From: Sneathiella sedimenti
GTDB lineage: Bacteria > Pseudomonadota > Alphaproteobacteria > Sneathiellales > Sneathiellaceae
DNA length: 64,000 bases
Assembly: GCF_017313765.1 (NCBI RefSeq)
Contig: NZ_JAFLNC010000002.1
Span: 372,001 to 436,000, forward strand
Reading direction: 5' to 3'
Within the stretch, counting starts at the first letter, position 1. Each line of letters begins with the position of its first letter. The notes below the pieces were generated by a model. That model searched no databases, was not told the origin of the DNA, and worked only from the letters and a program-made list of their open reading frames with translations. The position numbers were made by a program, and so were the translations under genes. Below are positions 34,445-43,403 of the stretch, in pieces.

Positions 34445-35881
34445 ATGGCAGCACCAAAACTATTTATTTCATACAGTTGGTCGAACGTAGAACATGAGAA
34501 GCGTGTATTAGGTTTGGCTGCCGGATTAGTGGAATCTGGTGTCGACGTAATTCTGGATAAGTGGGACCTAAAAGAAGGCCATGACGCAGTGGCATTTATG
34601 GAGAAAATGGTTACCGATAAATCTATTAAAAAAGTCGCCATCATAACTGACAAAACTTACGCGGCGAAGGCTGATGGAAGAGCAGGAGGCGTCGGTACAG
34701 AAACGCAAATAATCTCTAAAGAAGTATATGACAAGCAAAACCAAGGCAAATTTGTTGCTGTCGTCATGGAAAAAGATGACGATGGGAATCCGTTTGTCCC
34801 TACTTATTATAAATCGAGAATATTTATAGATTTAAGTGAACCGGAAATTTACGCTGAGAACTTCGAAAAATTATTACGCTGGATTTTTGATAAACCGTTA
34901 CACGTTAAGCCAGAGTTGGGAAAGAAACCTAAATTTCTCGATGAACCAGAAGATTTATCACTAGGAACGACTGTTGCATTTCGTCGCGCGGTTTCTGCCA
35001 TTAAAGATAACAAGCCTTTCGCGTTAGGTGCATTGGATGAATATTTTACGATATTCTCGGCAAATTTAGAAAATTTTAGGCTAACAAATGTTCAGGGAGA
35101 GTTTGACGACGCTGTTGTGGATAATATCGAAAGTTTTATCCCTTATCGCAATGAATTAATCCAAGTTCTTCTGACAATTGCTCACTATTGTCCTGCTGAA
35201 GAGTATATAAAAAAAGTTTATCGTTTTTTCGAATTGCTAATTCCCTATCTAAGTGTTCCTAAAGATGTCGGATCTTGGAAGGAATGGGATTTTGATAATT
35301 TCAAATTCATCATCCATGAAATGTTTTTGTATACGATAGCAATTTTCATCAAAACTGAAAATTATGCGTTGGCAAATTACCTTCTAAATAACGAGTATTA
35401 TGTTTCATACCATTCGAGCCGTGGTAGCTCAGTAATGGTTAAGTTTACTGAATTTCGGAATTATTTAAGGTCACTGGATTACCGAAATAATAGATTAAAA
35501 TTGAATAGAATTTCTGTACATGCTGATTTATTGCATGAACGATCAAACGGTACAGGAATAGAGTTCAATGATCTTATTCAAGCCGATTTCGTATTGCTAT
35601 TGAGAGGCGATCATGATGCTTCTGATAGTTATGATAGGTGGTGGCCGGAGACTTTAGTTTATTCTGAAAGATTCCGAGGTCCATTTGAAATATTCTCTAG
35701 GTCGAAATCGAAATCATATTTCGCATTAATAAAACCGATGCTGGGCATAAATAACATTGAGGAATTGAGAGCGCAGCTAGATGAGTATAAAAAAGGCAAC
35801 ATAAAATTACCAAGCTGGAGCTATTTGAGACTTGAACCAACGGAGTTAGTTGGTTTAGAAAATCTTGAGACGATACCTTAA
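34445..35881 (+). CDS. SEFIR (TIR-like) domain protein, candidate anti-phage effector
   Basis: A 478-residue protein. Residues 1 to about 160 are a SEFIR domain: KLFISYSW at 5-12, the ILDKWDLKEGHD segment (36-47), then TYAAKADGRAGGVGTETQIISKEVY (71-95) written here as two parts, with Glu86 and Glu93 conserved. About 315 residues follow with no family I recognise. Bacterial SEFIR proteins can act as defence effectors that deplete NAD on phage infection. The ATG at 34445 has better spacing from AGGAT than the TTG at 34436. Codon use is AT-rich (many AAA, ATA, TTA), unlike the neighbours, which suggests recent transfer. No partner gene is adjacent. Confidence 0.82.
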   Translation: MAAPKLFISYSWSNVEHEKRVLGLAAGLVESGVDVILDKWDLKEGHDAVAFMEKMVTDKSIKKVAIITDKTYAAKADGRAGGVGTETQIISKEVYDKQNQGKFVAVVMEKDDDGNPFVPTYYKSRIFIDLSEPEIYAENFEKLLRWIFDKPLHVKPELGKKPKFLDEPEDLSLGTTVAFRRAVSAIKDNKPFALGALDEYFTIFSANLENFRLTNVQGEFDDAVVDNIESFIPYRNELIQVLLTIAHYCPAEEYIKKVYRFFELLIPYLSVPKDVGSWKEWDFDNFKFIIHEMFLYTIAIFIKTENYALANYLLNNEYYVSYHSSRGSSVMVKFTEFRNYLRSLDYRNNRLKLNRISVHADLLHERSNGTGIEFNDLIQADFVLLLRGDHDASDSYDRWWPETLVYSERFRGPFEIFSRSKSKSYFALIKPMLGINNIEELRAQLDEYKKGNIKLPSWSYLRLEPTELVGLENLETIP

Positions 35882-35886
35882 AAAAA

Positions 35887-36375
35887 CTACCCTAGTCCCC
35901 CAAATGCATCCGCATAGATAACCAGCGCGACGGTCGCTTTTCCTGCATCCAGTTCCAGGGCCATAAAATAGTCGCCGGCGTATTCACACTCATACGGCGC
36001 GGCGGTCTCGACATTAAAGCCGAAGCGGGTGTAGTAGGCGGGATCACCAAGGACGAAGATCAGCGCTTCGCCGTCCACACTGGCGCGGGCGATGGCCTCC
36101 CGGATCAGGGCGCCGCCGATTTCCTCTCCCTGACGGGCGGGAGCGACGGAGACCGGCGCAAGGGCGAGGGATTCCGCCGGGGATTTGAGCCGCGAGAGCG
36201 CGATATGGCCGACGATTTCCCTCTTTGCCTCTGCCACCAGCGAGAGCCAGAGATCCCCGTCCCGCCGGAGCGCATCGACGAGAATGGCCTCGTCCTCCTG
36301 TCCAAAAGCGGCGGTGATGAGCGCGTGAATGGCGGGCCCATCTTCCCGTCGTTCGGGCCGGATGGCGATGCTCAC
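35887..36375 (-). CDS. GNAT family N-acetyltransferase
   Basis: A 162-residue acetyltransferase with the acetyl-CoA loop RQGEEIGGALIREAI near residue 81 (RxxGxG/A form) and a C-terminal GDPAYYTRFGFN, common in the predicted YhbS-type acetyltransferases. The GTG start at 36375 overlaps the stop of the LysE gene as GTGA, which I prefer to a much longer upstream frame that merely shadows that gene. It is the last of a three-gene operon (hydrolase, LysE exporter, acetyltransferase), so acetylation and export of a related small molecule is possible. Confidence 0.82.
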   Translation of the reverse strand: MSIAIRPERREDGPAIHALITAAFGQEDEAILVDALRRDGDLWLSLVAEAKREIVGHIALSRLKSPAESLALAPVSVAPARQGEEIGGALIREAIARASVDGEALIFVLGDPAYYTRFGFNVETAAPYECEYAGDYFMALELDAGKATVALVIYADAFGGLG

Positions 36376-37004
36376 GGGCTTAACGGATTGCGCGCGTCGC
36401 TTAGCAGCTTGCCGCCGATGGCGATAAAGCAGGCGCCGGCGGTCCGCTCGATCCAGTGGCGGGTCTTGGCGAAGCGGTTCATCACCGGTTTTGAGGACAT
36501 GAACAGGCTGACGATCGTGTACCAGAGGAGGGAGCTGGCAAAGACGAGTGTGATCATCAGGAAGAGAAGCCAGCCTGGTGTCTCCGCCGTCACCGCCGTT
36601 GCGAACACGCTGGTGAACAGCACCACCGCCTTGGGGTTGGTGAGTGTGACCATAAAGCCGAAGAGGAGTGCGTTCCCGGCGGGCTTGCGGGGCGTTGCGG
36701 CGATCTCCGTTGCGTCGGGCTTCACAAACAGCAAGCGGATGCCAAGATAGATCAGGTATCCCGCGCCGGCGACCCGAACTGCCCAGGCAAGCCATTCATA
36801 CTGTGTGAGAATGGCGGACAGGCCGAGGAGGCTGAGGCTCGCATACATCAACAGACCGAGCGAGACACCAAGGGTTGTCAGCAGGCCGCTTTTCGTGCCG
36901 CCGGTCATGGAGGAGCGGACAACGCCGATAAAGTCAGGCCCTGGCAGCATCAGTGCCGGAATAAAGATGCCGAAAACAGAAAGCAGGACGAATGTCGTGT
37001 CCAT
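36372..37004 (-). CDS. LysE/RhtB family exporter
   Basis: A 210-residue membrane protein with six helices and the family signature PGPDFIGVVRSSMTGGTKSGL near residue 21, followed by GAGYLIYLGIRLL and NPKAVVLFTSVFAT. The family exports amino acids or similar small molecules. It lies nine bases after the hydrolase stop and overlaps the acetyltransferase start, indicating an operon. A second family member is at 40861-41493 in a different context. Confidence 0.88.
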   Translation of the reverse strand: MDTTFVLLSVFGIFIPALMLPGPDFIGVVRSSMTGGTKSGLLTTLGVSLGLLMYASLSLLGLSAILTQYEWLAWAVRVAGAGYLIYLGIRLLFVKPDATEIAATPRKPAGNALLFGFMVTLTNPKAVVLFTSVFATAVTAETPGWLLFLMITLVFASSLLWYTIVSLFMSSKPVMNRFAKTRHWIERTAGACFIAIGGKLLSDARNPLSP

Positions 37005-37013
37005 ATCAGTCTC

Positions 37014-37874
37014 CTAAAGTCCCATCAAGCTGAGCTGGGCGCGGGTGAGGGGATCGTTGGCCTTGTGCAGACGATCCGTGATATCGAAATGATTGTCAGT
37101 GCCGAGCTCTAGATATTCACAAGGAAGGCCCGCTGTCCGGCATTTTTCGGCAAATTCCCTTGACTGCCGGTGAAAGGACGCGCTTTCCCCGCCGCCGACC
37201 GCGCAGATAACCGGGCATGTGGTCGTGAGGGGGAGATATTGCGGGCTATTGGCCGCGGCCTCTTCTGCGCTGAGACGGATATCCGCCTGTAACTCCGTGT
37301 GGCGATGCGGCTCGATATCAAAGAGGCCGCTCAACGGTGTGGCGCCCTTCAGGAGGGTGCTGGGCAGGTTCATGGCTTGCCAGTCTGTCGTCATCATCAT
37401 GCCGGTGAGATGTCCGCCCGCTGAATGGCCGGAAAGGTAGATTTTGTCCGGATCGCCATTAAACTGCGCGATATTCGTATAAACCCAGGCGAGCGCCTCT
37501 CTTACCTGCTGGACAATATCCGTGATCGTGACAACGGGGCAGAGGTCGTAATTGGGAAGGACAACAGTGGCACCGGCGTTGACAAAGGGCTCCGCGATTT
37601 CGCTATAGGTGCGTTTGTCCTGCGCCCGCCAGTAGCCACCGTGGATAAACACAAAGACCGGCGCATCGGGAGAGGCAGCAGGAAAAACATCGACGCATTG
37701 CAATGCCGTATCGCCATAGGGAATATCATAATGGCCGGCCAGCCGATCGCGTGCTTCGGCACTCCGACGGGCGGCCTCATCAAAATAACGCTGCATATCC
37801 GGGACCGTATGGCGCGGCAGATACTCGATGTTCAACTCATCAATCTCGCGTGCTGTCAAACCTTCAAATGCCAT
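37014..37874 (-). CDS. Alpha/beta hydrolase, kynurenine formamidase-like
   Basis: A 286-residue hydrolase of the esterase/lipase HGG type. The oxyanion motif HGGYWR is near residue 80, the nucleophile serine is in GHSAGGHL near 145 and the last conserved histidine is in NHFD near residue 267. The nearest enzyme type is kynurenine formamidase or a related arylformamidase. The ATG at 37874 gives the family length; the frame runs on upstream but adds a sequence unlike relatives. It heads the operon with the LysE exporter and acetyltransferase. Confidence 0.8.
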   Translation of the reverse strand: MAFEGLTAREIDELNIEYLPRHTVPDMQRYFDEAARRSAEARDRLAGHYDIPYGDTALQCVDVFPAASPDAPVFVFIHGGYWRAQDKRTYSEIAEPFVNAGATVVLPNYDLCPVVTITDIVQQVREALAWVYTNIAQFNGDPDKIYLSGHSAGGHLTGMMMTTDWQAMNLPSTLLKGATPLSGLFDIEPHRHTELQADIRLSAEEAAANSPQYLPLTTTCPVICAVGGGESASFHRQSREFAEKCRTAGLPCEYLELGTDNHFDITDRLHKANDPLTRAQLSLMGL

Positions 37875-38017
37875 GTCGAATCTTTGCCTTGATCTTATTT
37901 TATAATGTTTACCGCTCATTAATTCGTCGATGCTACCATTTGGGGAAATAGGCATATGACGTAAACGGATTGTGAAAATAAAGCACAAAACTCGAGGTAA
38001 TTAAAGGACAGGGGACT

Positions 38018-39037
38018 ATGCGGTTCAATTTTGCACGTGTTGTTGTCACGTGCGTGATATTGTTTGGGACCAGTTTTCCGGCAATGGCGGAAGAGATGAC
38101 CCTGTTCCGGATCGGGACCGGGGGAGTCGGCGGGACCTATTACCCCATCGGCAAGGCAATGGCCCGGACAATCTCAAATCCTTTAAATAAGACGGATTGC
38201 ACACCGGACCCCTGTGGTGTGCCGTATCTTCTGGCCGTCGCCCAAACAGCGAATGGATCCGTTTCGAACATCGAAGACATCCAGACCGGAAAAATTGAAA
38301 GCGGTCTGTCGCAGTCCGATATCGCTTACTGGGCCCAGTCAGGCACCGGAATTTTCAGGGACCGCGGGCCGTTTCAGGATATCGCCGCAATCGCCAGCCT
38401 GTATCAGGAGGATATCCATCTTGTAGCCAGAAAGGGCTCTGGGATCGAGAGCGTCAGTGACCTGCGGGGACGGCGCGTATCTCTTGACGATCCGGGCTCT
38501 GGGACACTGGTTGACGCACGGGTGATCCTTGACGCATTTGGTGTCCGGGAGAGCGAATTTGAGGCGCAGTATGTCAAGGCCGCCGATGCCATCAAGAAAA
38601 TGCGGGCAGGGGAACTGGATGCCTTTTTTCTCGTTGCAGGCAGCCCGTCAAAAGCAATCACGGAACTCAGTGATGAAAACCTGATAACACTGGTGCCGAT
38701 TGACGGACCGGTTGCGACGATGCTGACACGTGAAAACACTTTCTTCTCGACCACGGTGATTCCGTCCGACAGTTATCATGGTATCGATGCTGTGCGCACT
38801 CTGGGAGTTTCCGCGCTCTGGATCGTCAACAAGAAACAAAGTGAAGACGAGGTTTATGAAATCACCAAAAGATTCTGGCGGAACCTGCCGGAAATCCAAA
38901 AAATGAACCTTCATCCAAAATTATCCAAAATTTCTCTTAATTCCGCATTTGCCTCTATGAGTGTTCCGTTACACCCGGGCGCCCTGAAATTCTATCGTGA
39001 AATTCGGGATGCGGTCGCAAATGCAGATTCCAACTAA
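38018..39037 (+). CDS. TAXI-family periplasmic solute-binding protein
   Basis: A 339-residue TAXI (TRAP-associated extracytoplasmic immunogenic) binding protein. A signal peptide of about 24 residues ends in AMA. The family signature IGTGGVGGTYYPIGKAMAR starts the mature part and RGRRVSLDDPGSGT follows near residue 150. No TRAP membrane subunits are nearby. Instead a membrane sensor kinase begins 13 bases downstream. This suggests the protein passes a ligand signal to the kinase rather than feeding a transporter. Ligand unknown. Confidence 0.88.
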   Translation: MRFNFARVVVTCVILFGTSFPAMAEEMTLFRIGTGGVGGTYYPIGKAMARTISNPLNKTDCTPDPCGVPYLLAVAQTANGSVSNIEDIQTGKIESGLSQSDIAYWAQSGTGIFRDRGPFQDIAAIASLYQEDIHLVARKGSGIESVSDLRGRRVSLDDPGSGTLVDARVILDAFGVRESEFEAQYVKAADAIKKMRAGELDAFFLVAGSPSKAITELSDENLITLVPIDGPVATMLTRENTFFSTTVIPSDSYHGIDAVRTLGVSALWIVNKKQSEDEVYEITKRFWRNLPEIQKMNLHPKLSKISLNSAFASMSVPLHPGALKFYREIRDAVANADSN

Positions 39038-39049
39038 GGGCAACTGGAA

Positions 39050-40864
39050 ATGTTAGCTCGCTTAAAATCACAATTAACTGAAAAAATAAATTTCAAAAGC
39101 CTGCTTAAGCGGCAGAACAGCTATGTGATTGCGATCCTGGCGCTGACTCTGTTCGTAATCGGTACAATCCGTTATGTGCAAGAGACGCTTTCCAATATCG
39201 AAGAGTCGATTCCCCTTCAGGTTATCGAGGATTCGCAGGCAATGGCGTCCATCCTTTTCGATATTGAGGAAATCGTTCAGATTGTGACCGTCGCGAAACT
39301 TGCGGACGCGGAAGAGCGCGAGAAAAATATTGCGACTGTTCAGAAAAAACTGCTCGAAGTGAGCATTGTTCTTGAGCAAAAGCGTGTCAAATACGGGTTT
39401 GATAACCTCATTGGAACAGCGGCCATTTACGGCGTCTTGCGTCCCGCATTATTTGATCTTGAAGGATGGTTGCAAAATGGGATTGGCGGGTTGCCGCCAA
39501 GTTCCGATATCGTCCTGACTGCTGCATTGGACAGAGGCCGCACCGCCTTGGCAAAAGCGGATAGTCTGCATGCGCACTCTAATAGTGCCGCCGTTGATCT
39601 TCTTCGGATACAGGCCGATAAGATAAATGTTTTCCGTGATGCCGTCCTGTTGGTGTTAATCGGTCTCGCTGGCCTTGCCGCCGTGTTGATCTACTACATC
39701 TATAGTCGTAGGGCATCAGCTGTTGCGCTGGAACAGAGTGAACTCAAGCACAGAAGAATATTTGAAAACGCCACCGAAGGTATTTTTCAGGCCTTTGGCG
39801 ACGGGAAACTCTTGGATGCCAATCCTGCGCTGGCCTTCTTCCTTGGCTACAGTTCGGCCGAGGAAATGAAACAAGCCGTATCAACTTTGCAGGACGATGT
39901 GTATCTCGATCCGGAAATTGCCCGCAAACATTATATGCTGATCTGCAAACGGCAGTATCTAATTGATGAAATCTATGAGTGGCGACGCAAGGACGGGTCC
40001 CTAACCTGGGGCGCGATTAACGCTCATGGCGTTTTTGACGATAATGGTAAACTGCTCTACCTTGAAGGCACGCTGACGGATATGAACGACCGCGTGCGTG
40101 CAGAAATCAACCTGCGCAAGGCAAAGGAAATGGCGGAGCTTGCGAACCGAGCCAAGTCGGAATTCCTTGCCAATATGAGCCACGAACTACGGACACCGTT
40201 GAATGCCATCATCGGGTTTTCAGAACTCTTGACATCAGAGGCCTTTGGGCAACTCGGACATCCCAACTACAAGGAATATGCAGTCGATATTCATGGGGCG
40301 GGGCGGCATCTTCTCGGCCTGATCAATGACGTGCTGGATGTTGCCAAGATCGAGGCGGGCCAGTTGCAGCTATCAGAGCGGAAAATTGATCTCGCAGCAG
40401 TGATACAGTCCTGCTTCCGCATGCTATCGGTCCGGGCCGCGGAAGCCGGGGTCAGCCTGCAGACAGAACTTCCCAAGAATCTGCCGGTGTTTATCGGGGA
40501 CGAAACCCGGATCAAGCAAATACTTGCAAATCTTGTCTCTAACGCCGTCAAATTCACAAACCAGGACGGCAAGGTGACTGTTGCAGTTGAAATTCGCCAG
40601 GACAACGGACTCAATCTACGGATTGAAGATACCGGCATCGGGATTGAGGAAAAAGATCTGCCACGGGTGCTGGACCGGTTTGGCCAGGTACAGACAAACT
40701 ATGCCCGTAACAACGATGGAACCGGCCTGGGCCTGACCCTTGTCCAGATGTTGGTCGAGGTTCACGGTGGCCGCTTTACCCTGGAAAGTGAGGTCGGGGT
40801 TGGCACGGTGTGCACGGTTATTTTTCCGCCCGAACGGACGCTGCGCCTCGCAGAAGCAGTTTAA
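39050..40864 (+). CDS. Membrane sensor histidine kinase with PAS domain
   Basis: A 604-residue kinase. Helices at about 24-42 and 197-218 bracket a periplasmic sensor part of about 155 residues. A PAS domain follows (about 232-350), then the HisKA box with His378 in SHELRTPLNAIIG and a HATPase domain with N497 (NLVSNAVKF), DTGIGIEE and GTGLGLTLVQ. It has no receiver domain and no response regulator is next to it. The upstream TAXI binding protein is probably its ligand sensor partner. The last four bases overlap the convergent LysE gene. Confidence 0.88.
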   Translation: MLARLKSQLTEKINFKSLLKRQNSYVIAILALTLFVIGTIRYVQETLSNIEESIPLQVIEDSQAMASILFDIEEIVQIVTVAKLADAEEREKNIATVQKKLLEVSIVLEQKRVKYGFDNLIGTAAIYGVLRPALFDLEGWLQNGIGGLPPSSDIVLTAALDRGRTALAKADSLHAHSNSAAVDLLRIQADKINVFRDAVLLVLIGLAGLAAVLIYYIYSRRASAVALEQSELKHRRIFENATEGIFQAFGDGKLLDANPALAFFLGYSSAEEMKQAVSTLQDDVYLDPEIARKHYMLICKRQYLIDEIYEWRRKDGSLTWGAINAHGVFDDNGKLLYLEGTLTDMNDRVRAEINLRKAKEMAELANRAKSEFLANMSHELRTPLNAIIGFSELLTSEAFGQLGHPNYKEYAVDIHGAGRHLLGLINDVLDVAKIEAGQLQLSERKIDLAAVIQSCFRMLSVRAAEAGVSLQTELPKNLPVFIGDETRIKQILANLVSNAVKFTNQDGKVTVAVEIRQDNGLNLRIEDTGIGIEEKDLPRVLDRFGQVQTNYARNNDGTGLGLTLVQMLVEVHGGRFTLESEVGVGTVCTVIFPPERTLRLAEAV

Positions 40865-41493
40865 GCCGGCAGAGAGGCGAGCAAGGGCTGTAGAACATCC
40901 GCCTGAAACAAGGCAAGGCCGACGGCTACCACCATCAGCAGGGCCAGCGCAACGTTGATTGCCCGTAAAATTTGATGCGATGTAACCAGTCGCCGCAGCA
41001 AATTGCCGCCATAGCACCAGAGCGAATTGAACGGCAGGCTGACCACTAGAAATATCAGGATGATAGTCAGGACCTGGGTCGTGTAACTCTCCCCGGGCGA
41101 GATAAACTGCGAATAGGCTGCGACAACCGTTACCCATGCCTTCGGGTTGAGCGGATGCAGGATCAGGCCGGCAAGATAGCCCGGCCGGTCTGAACTCTCC
41201 GTCATTGTCGGATTTGCCGTTGCCACCCGATAGGCGAGATACAGAATGTAGAAAAGCGATGCGCCGAGGAAGACAAGCTGTAAGACGGGGGAGGTCGTAA
41301 ACAACGTGCCGAGCCCCAGCGCAGTCGCCATGCAGACAAGCAAAAATCCCGATATGCTGCCGATCAGGAAGGGAAACGACCGTCGGTAACCAAAATTGGC
41401 TCCGGAGGCCATCAGAAGCATATTCACAGGACCCGGTGACCCCACCATCGAAATGGCGAACAGCGTAACCAAAGCCATTTTTCCGTAGTCCAT
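40861..41493 (-). CDS. LysE family exporter, likely controlled by the divergent MocR regulator
   Basis: A 210-residue membrane protein with six helices and the LysE signature GSPGPVNMLLMASGANFGYRR near residue 18 and LHPLNPKAWVTVVAAY near 113. It probably exports an amino acid or related metabolite. The gene is divergent from a MocR-type regulator and the 119-base gap holds three ATTGTC half-sites, so the regulator probably controls it. The 3-prime end overlaps the kinase gene by four bases. Confidence 0.88.
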   Translation of the reverse strand: MDYGKMALVTLFAISMVGSPGPVNMLLMASGANFGYRRSFPFLIGSISGFLLVCMATALGLGTLFTTSPVLQLVFLGASLFYILYLAYRVATANPTMTESSDRPGYLAGLILHPLNPKAWVTVVAAYSQFISPGESYTTQVLTIILIFLVVSLPFNSLWCYGGNLLRRLVTSHQILRAINVALALLMVVAVGLALFQADVLQPLLASLPA

Positions 41494-41527
41494 CGTGAGT
41501 ACCTTGCGAGCTGCGAACAGAATAGTA

Positions 41528-41598
41528 AGACAATTTACATTGTCTCAATATTGTTATATTAATATCTTCGTCAAATGCTATATTGTCTCAATGACAAT
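41528..41598. promoter_or_regulatory. Operator region with ATTGTC repeats between LysE and MocR genes
   Basis: The segment holds AGACAAT-TTAC-ATTGTCT (41528-41545), a perfect seven-base inverted repeat, and ATTGTC-TCAAT-GACAAT (41582-41598), a perfect six-base inverted repeat. ATTGTCTCAAT occurs twice as a direct repeat (41539-41549 and 41582-41592), with starts 43 bases apart, about four helical turns. MocR-type regulators typically bind direct repeats in such divergent gaps. The second site ends 14 bases before the MocR ATG, suiting autoregulation; the first lies 35 bases before the LysE start. Confidence 0.7.
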
Positions 41599-41612
41599 TT
41601 AACGGAGCCTGG

Positions 41613-42998
41613 ATGAAGAAATTCGAGGAAATTGTTGCCCTGTTTGTGCAAAAGATCAAGGAAGGGGAGTACCAGCCCGGTGACCGGCTACCCACCCATC
41701 GGGATCTTGCCTATGACTATGGCTGCTCCATCGGAACCGCCAGCCGGGCCTATGCCGAACTGGAAAGGCGTGGGATCTGCTATGGGCGGATCGGGCAGGG
41801 AACCTTTGTCTATGGGACATCGCGTGACGAGGCGGCGGTCGGCAAGGGTGCCATATTTCCGGAGGAAAGCTGGAGTGAGGGCCAGCGCGGTCTGACCGAC
41901 CTGTCAAAGAACAGCTATTTCCATAAAGACACGGAAAGCCGGTTGAAGGACGCGGCGCAACGCCTTTTTCGGCGGAATGAGCCGGGCACGTATTTTTCCT
42001 ATTCGGATAGCCGCGGGCGATTGCGCGACCGGGAAGTGGCCGGCGCCTGGCTGTCTACCCTGGTTGAATTCGTTGAATTTGAGAATATCATCATTACACA
42101 AGGCGCCCAGTCGGGCCTTTATCTGGCGATGGCAACCCTTGCGAATGCCGGAGAGACAGTGGTGACGGAGGCCCTCGGGTATCCCGGTATCCGCGCGGCG
42201 GCGTATGAACAGGACCTGCGCCTCGCGCCGCTGGCGATGGATTCGGAAGGCATCATTCCGGACGCCTTTGCCGACATTTGCCGGCGCGGCAATGTGAAAA
42301 TGCTGGTGACTGTACCGACCAACCATAATCCGACAGGGGCAACGCAGCCGCTATCCCGGCGGCGGCAGATAATCGAGATTGCACGTCGCCATGGCGTTAC
42401 CATTGTTGAGGATGGGGTCTATGCCCCGTTGCAAAACTGGGGAATTCCATCCTATCGCGACCTCGCGCCGGATATTTCTGTCTTCCTGACCACCATGTCA
42501 AAAGTAATGAGCCCGGCGCTTCGACTGGGTTACATGATCGCGCCCGACAATCTGGTGCCGCGCCTGGCGACGAAAATGACAACCATGAACTGGATGACGT
42601 CACCCCTGATTCTGGATATGGCTAATTTCCTTCTTCAGTCCGGCCAGGTTGCCGAACAGGGACGGCGCCTGGTTGAAATCTGTCACAGCCGCGAAAAACT
42701 GGCGCATGACATTTTGGACCGGTGGCTTGACCGGCCGCTTTCCCCGCCTCACTCGCCGCTATCCCATATTTGGGTCAGGCTGCCGGAAGCCCAATCGATG
42801 TCTGGCTTTGTTTCATGCGCAAGAAGAGAGAATATCGTCGTCGTGGCAGGCGACAGCTTCGCCGTGAACCGGTCAGTCGACGTAAATCATGTGCGGGTTT
42901 GCCTGATGGCTGAACCGCGCGAGGATAGGCTGGTAAAGGCGCTGGAACGTCTGGCGACATTGCTGTCGCATGAAAACTCCCCGGTCATGATGGTCTGA
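41613..42998 (+). CDS. MocR/GntR-type transcription regulator with aminotransferase domain
   Basis: A 461-residue protein with an N-terminal GntR winged helix (about residues 1-70; DRLPTHRDLAYDYGCSIGTASRAYAELERRG) and a C-terminal fold-type I aminotransferase domain (about 95-455). The PLP lysine is in TTMSKVMSPALRLGY near residue 297, and NHNPTGA is present near 231. MocR regulators sense PLP or an amine and control nearby metabolic or export genes. The divergent LysE exporter is the obvious target. A hairpin with five T residues follows the stop. Confidence 0.9.
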   Translation: MKKFEEIVALFVQKIKEGEYQPGDRLPTHRDLAYDYGCSIGTASRAYAELERRGICYGRIGQGTFVYGTSRDEAAVGKGAIFPEESWSEGQRGLTDLSKNSYFHKDTESRLKDAAQRLFRRNEPGTYFSYSDSRGRLRDREVAGAWLSTLVEFVEFENIIITQGAQSGLYLAMATLANAGETVVTEALGYPGIRAAAYEQDLRLAPLAMDSEGIIPDAFADICRRGNVKMLVTVPTNHNPTGATQPLSRRRQIIEIARRHGVTIVEDGVYAPLQNWGIPSYRDLAPDISVFLTTMSKVMSPALRLGYMIAPDNLVPRLATKMTTMNWMTSPLILDMANFLLQSGQVAEQGRRLVEICHSREKLAHDILDRWLDRPLSPPHSPLSHIWVRLPEAQSMSGFVSCARRENIVVVAGDSFAVNRSVDVNHVRVCLMAEPREDRLVKALERLATLLSHENSPVMMV

Positions 42999-43003
42999 GT
43001 ATA

Positions 43004-43027
43004 GGGATCCTTAAGGGGTCTCTTTTT
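43004..43027 (+). terminator. Probable rho-independent terminator after the MocR gene
   Basis: GGGATCC (43004-43010) pairs with GGGTCTC (43016-43022), allowing two G-U pairs, around a five-base loop. It is followed directly by five T residues (43023-43027). It starts six bases after the MocR stop and overlaps the 3-prime end of the convergent DUF454 gene. Confidence 0.6.
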
Positions 43028-43403
43028 CCCGCGGACGGCTGGGTCGGGACAGGATGAATCCGGCGCCGATCCCCATCAGGAGTATCATTGCGCCCAAAGC
43101 ATACCATGGCGTACTGGAATATATAATGACGAGTGTCGCACTGATCGCCATGGTCGCCAGCGCGACAATTTTGGCGCGAAGCGGTATCACTCCGTATTTC
43201 GACCAGTCTTGCAGGGGTGGCCCAAATATCCGGTGATTATAGAGCCAGTCATGAAATCGCTCGGAGCTTTGCGAGAAGGCCCAAAGGGAGATCAACAGGA
43301 AGGGAGTTGTCGGCAGAACAGGCAGGAAAATTCCGATTCCGCCAATAAAAACGAAAAGCCAGCCTATCAGCAACAGGACAATTTTCTTCGTATGGGCTGT
43401 CAT
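43011..43403 (-). CDS. DUF454 (YbaN-like) inner membrane protein
   Basis: A 130-residue protein with four hydrophobic helices, matching the DUF454/YbaN family: LGWLFVFIGGIGIFLPVLPTTPFLLIS near residue 12 and FHDWLYNHRIFGPPLQDWSK near residue 50 are landmarks. Function unknown. It is convergent with the MocR gene; the terminator hairpin lies over its last codons. Its promoter would be in the 460-base gap to the right. Confidence 0.85.
   Translation of the reverse strand: MTAHTKKIVLLLIGWLFVFIGGIGIFLPVLPTTPFLLISLWAFSQSSERFHDWLYNHRIFGPPLQDWSKYGVIPLRAKIVALATMAISATLVIIYSSTPWYALGAMILLMGIGAGFILSRPSRPREKETP

Noticed and set aside
34212-35900. Possible direct repeats flanking the SEFIR gene as signs of an insertion
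   Set aside because: I compared both borders and found no convincing repeat or attachment-like sequence. Transfer is argued from composition only.
36376-36795. Long N-terminal extension of the acetyltransferase frame
   Set aside because: The extension overlaps the LysE exporter on the same strand and is Arg/His-rich; the GTGA overlap at 36375 gives a normal GNAT length.
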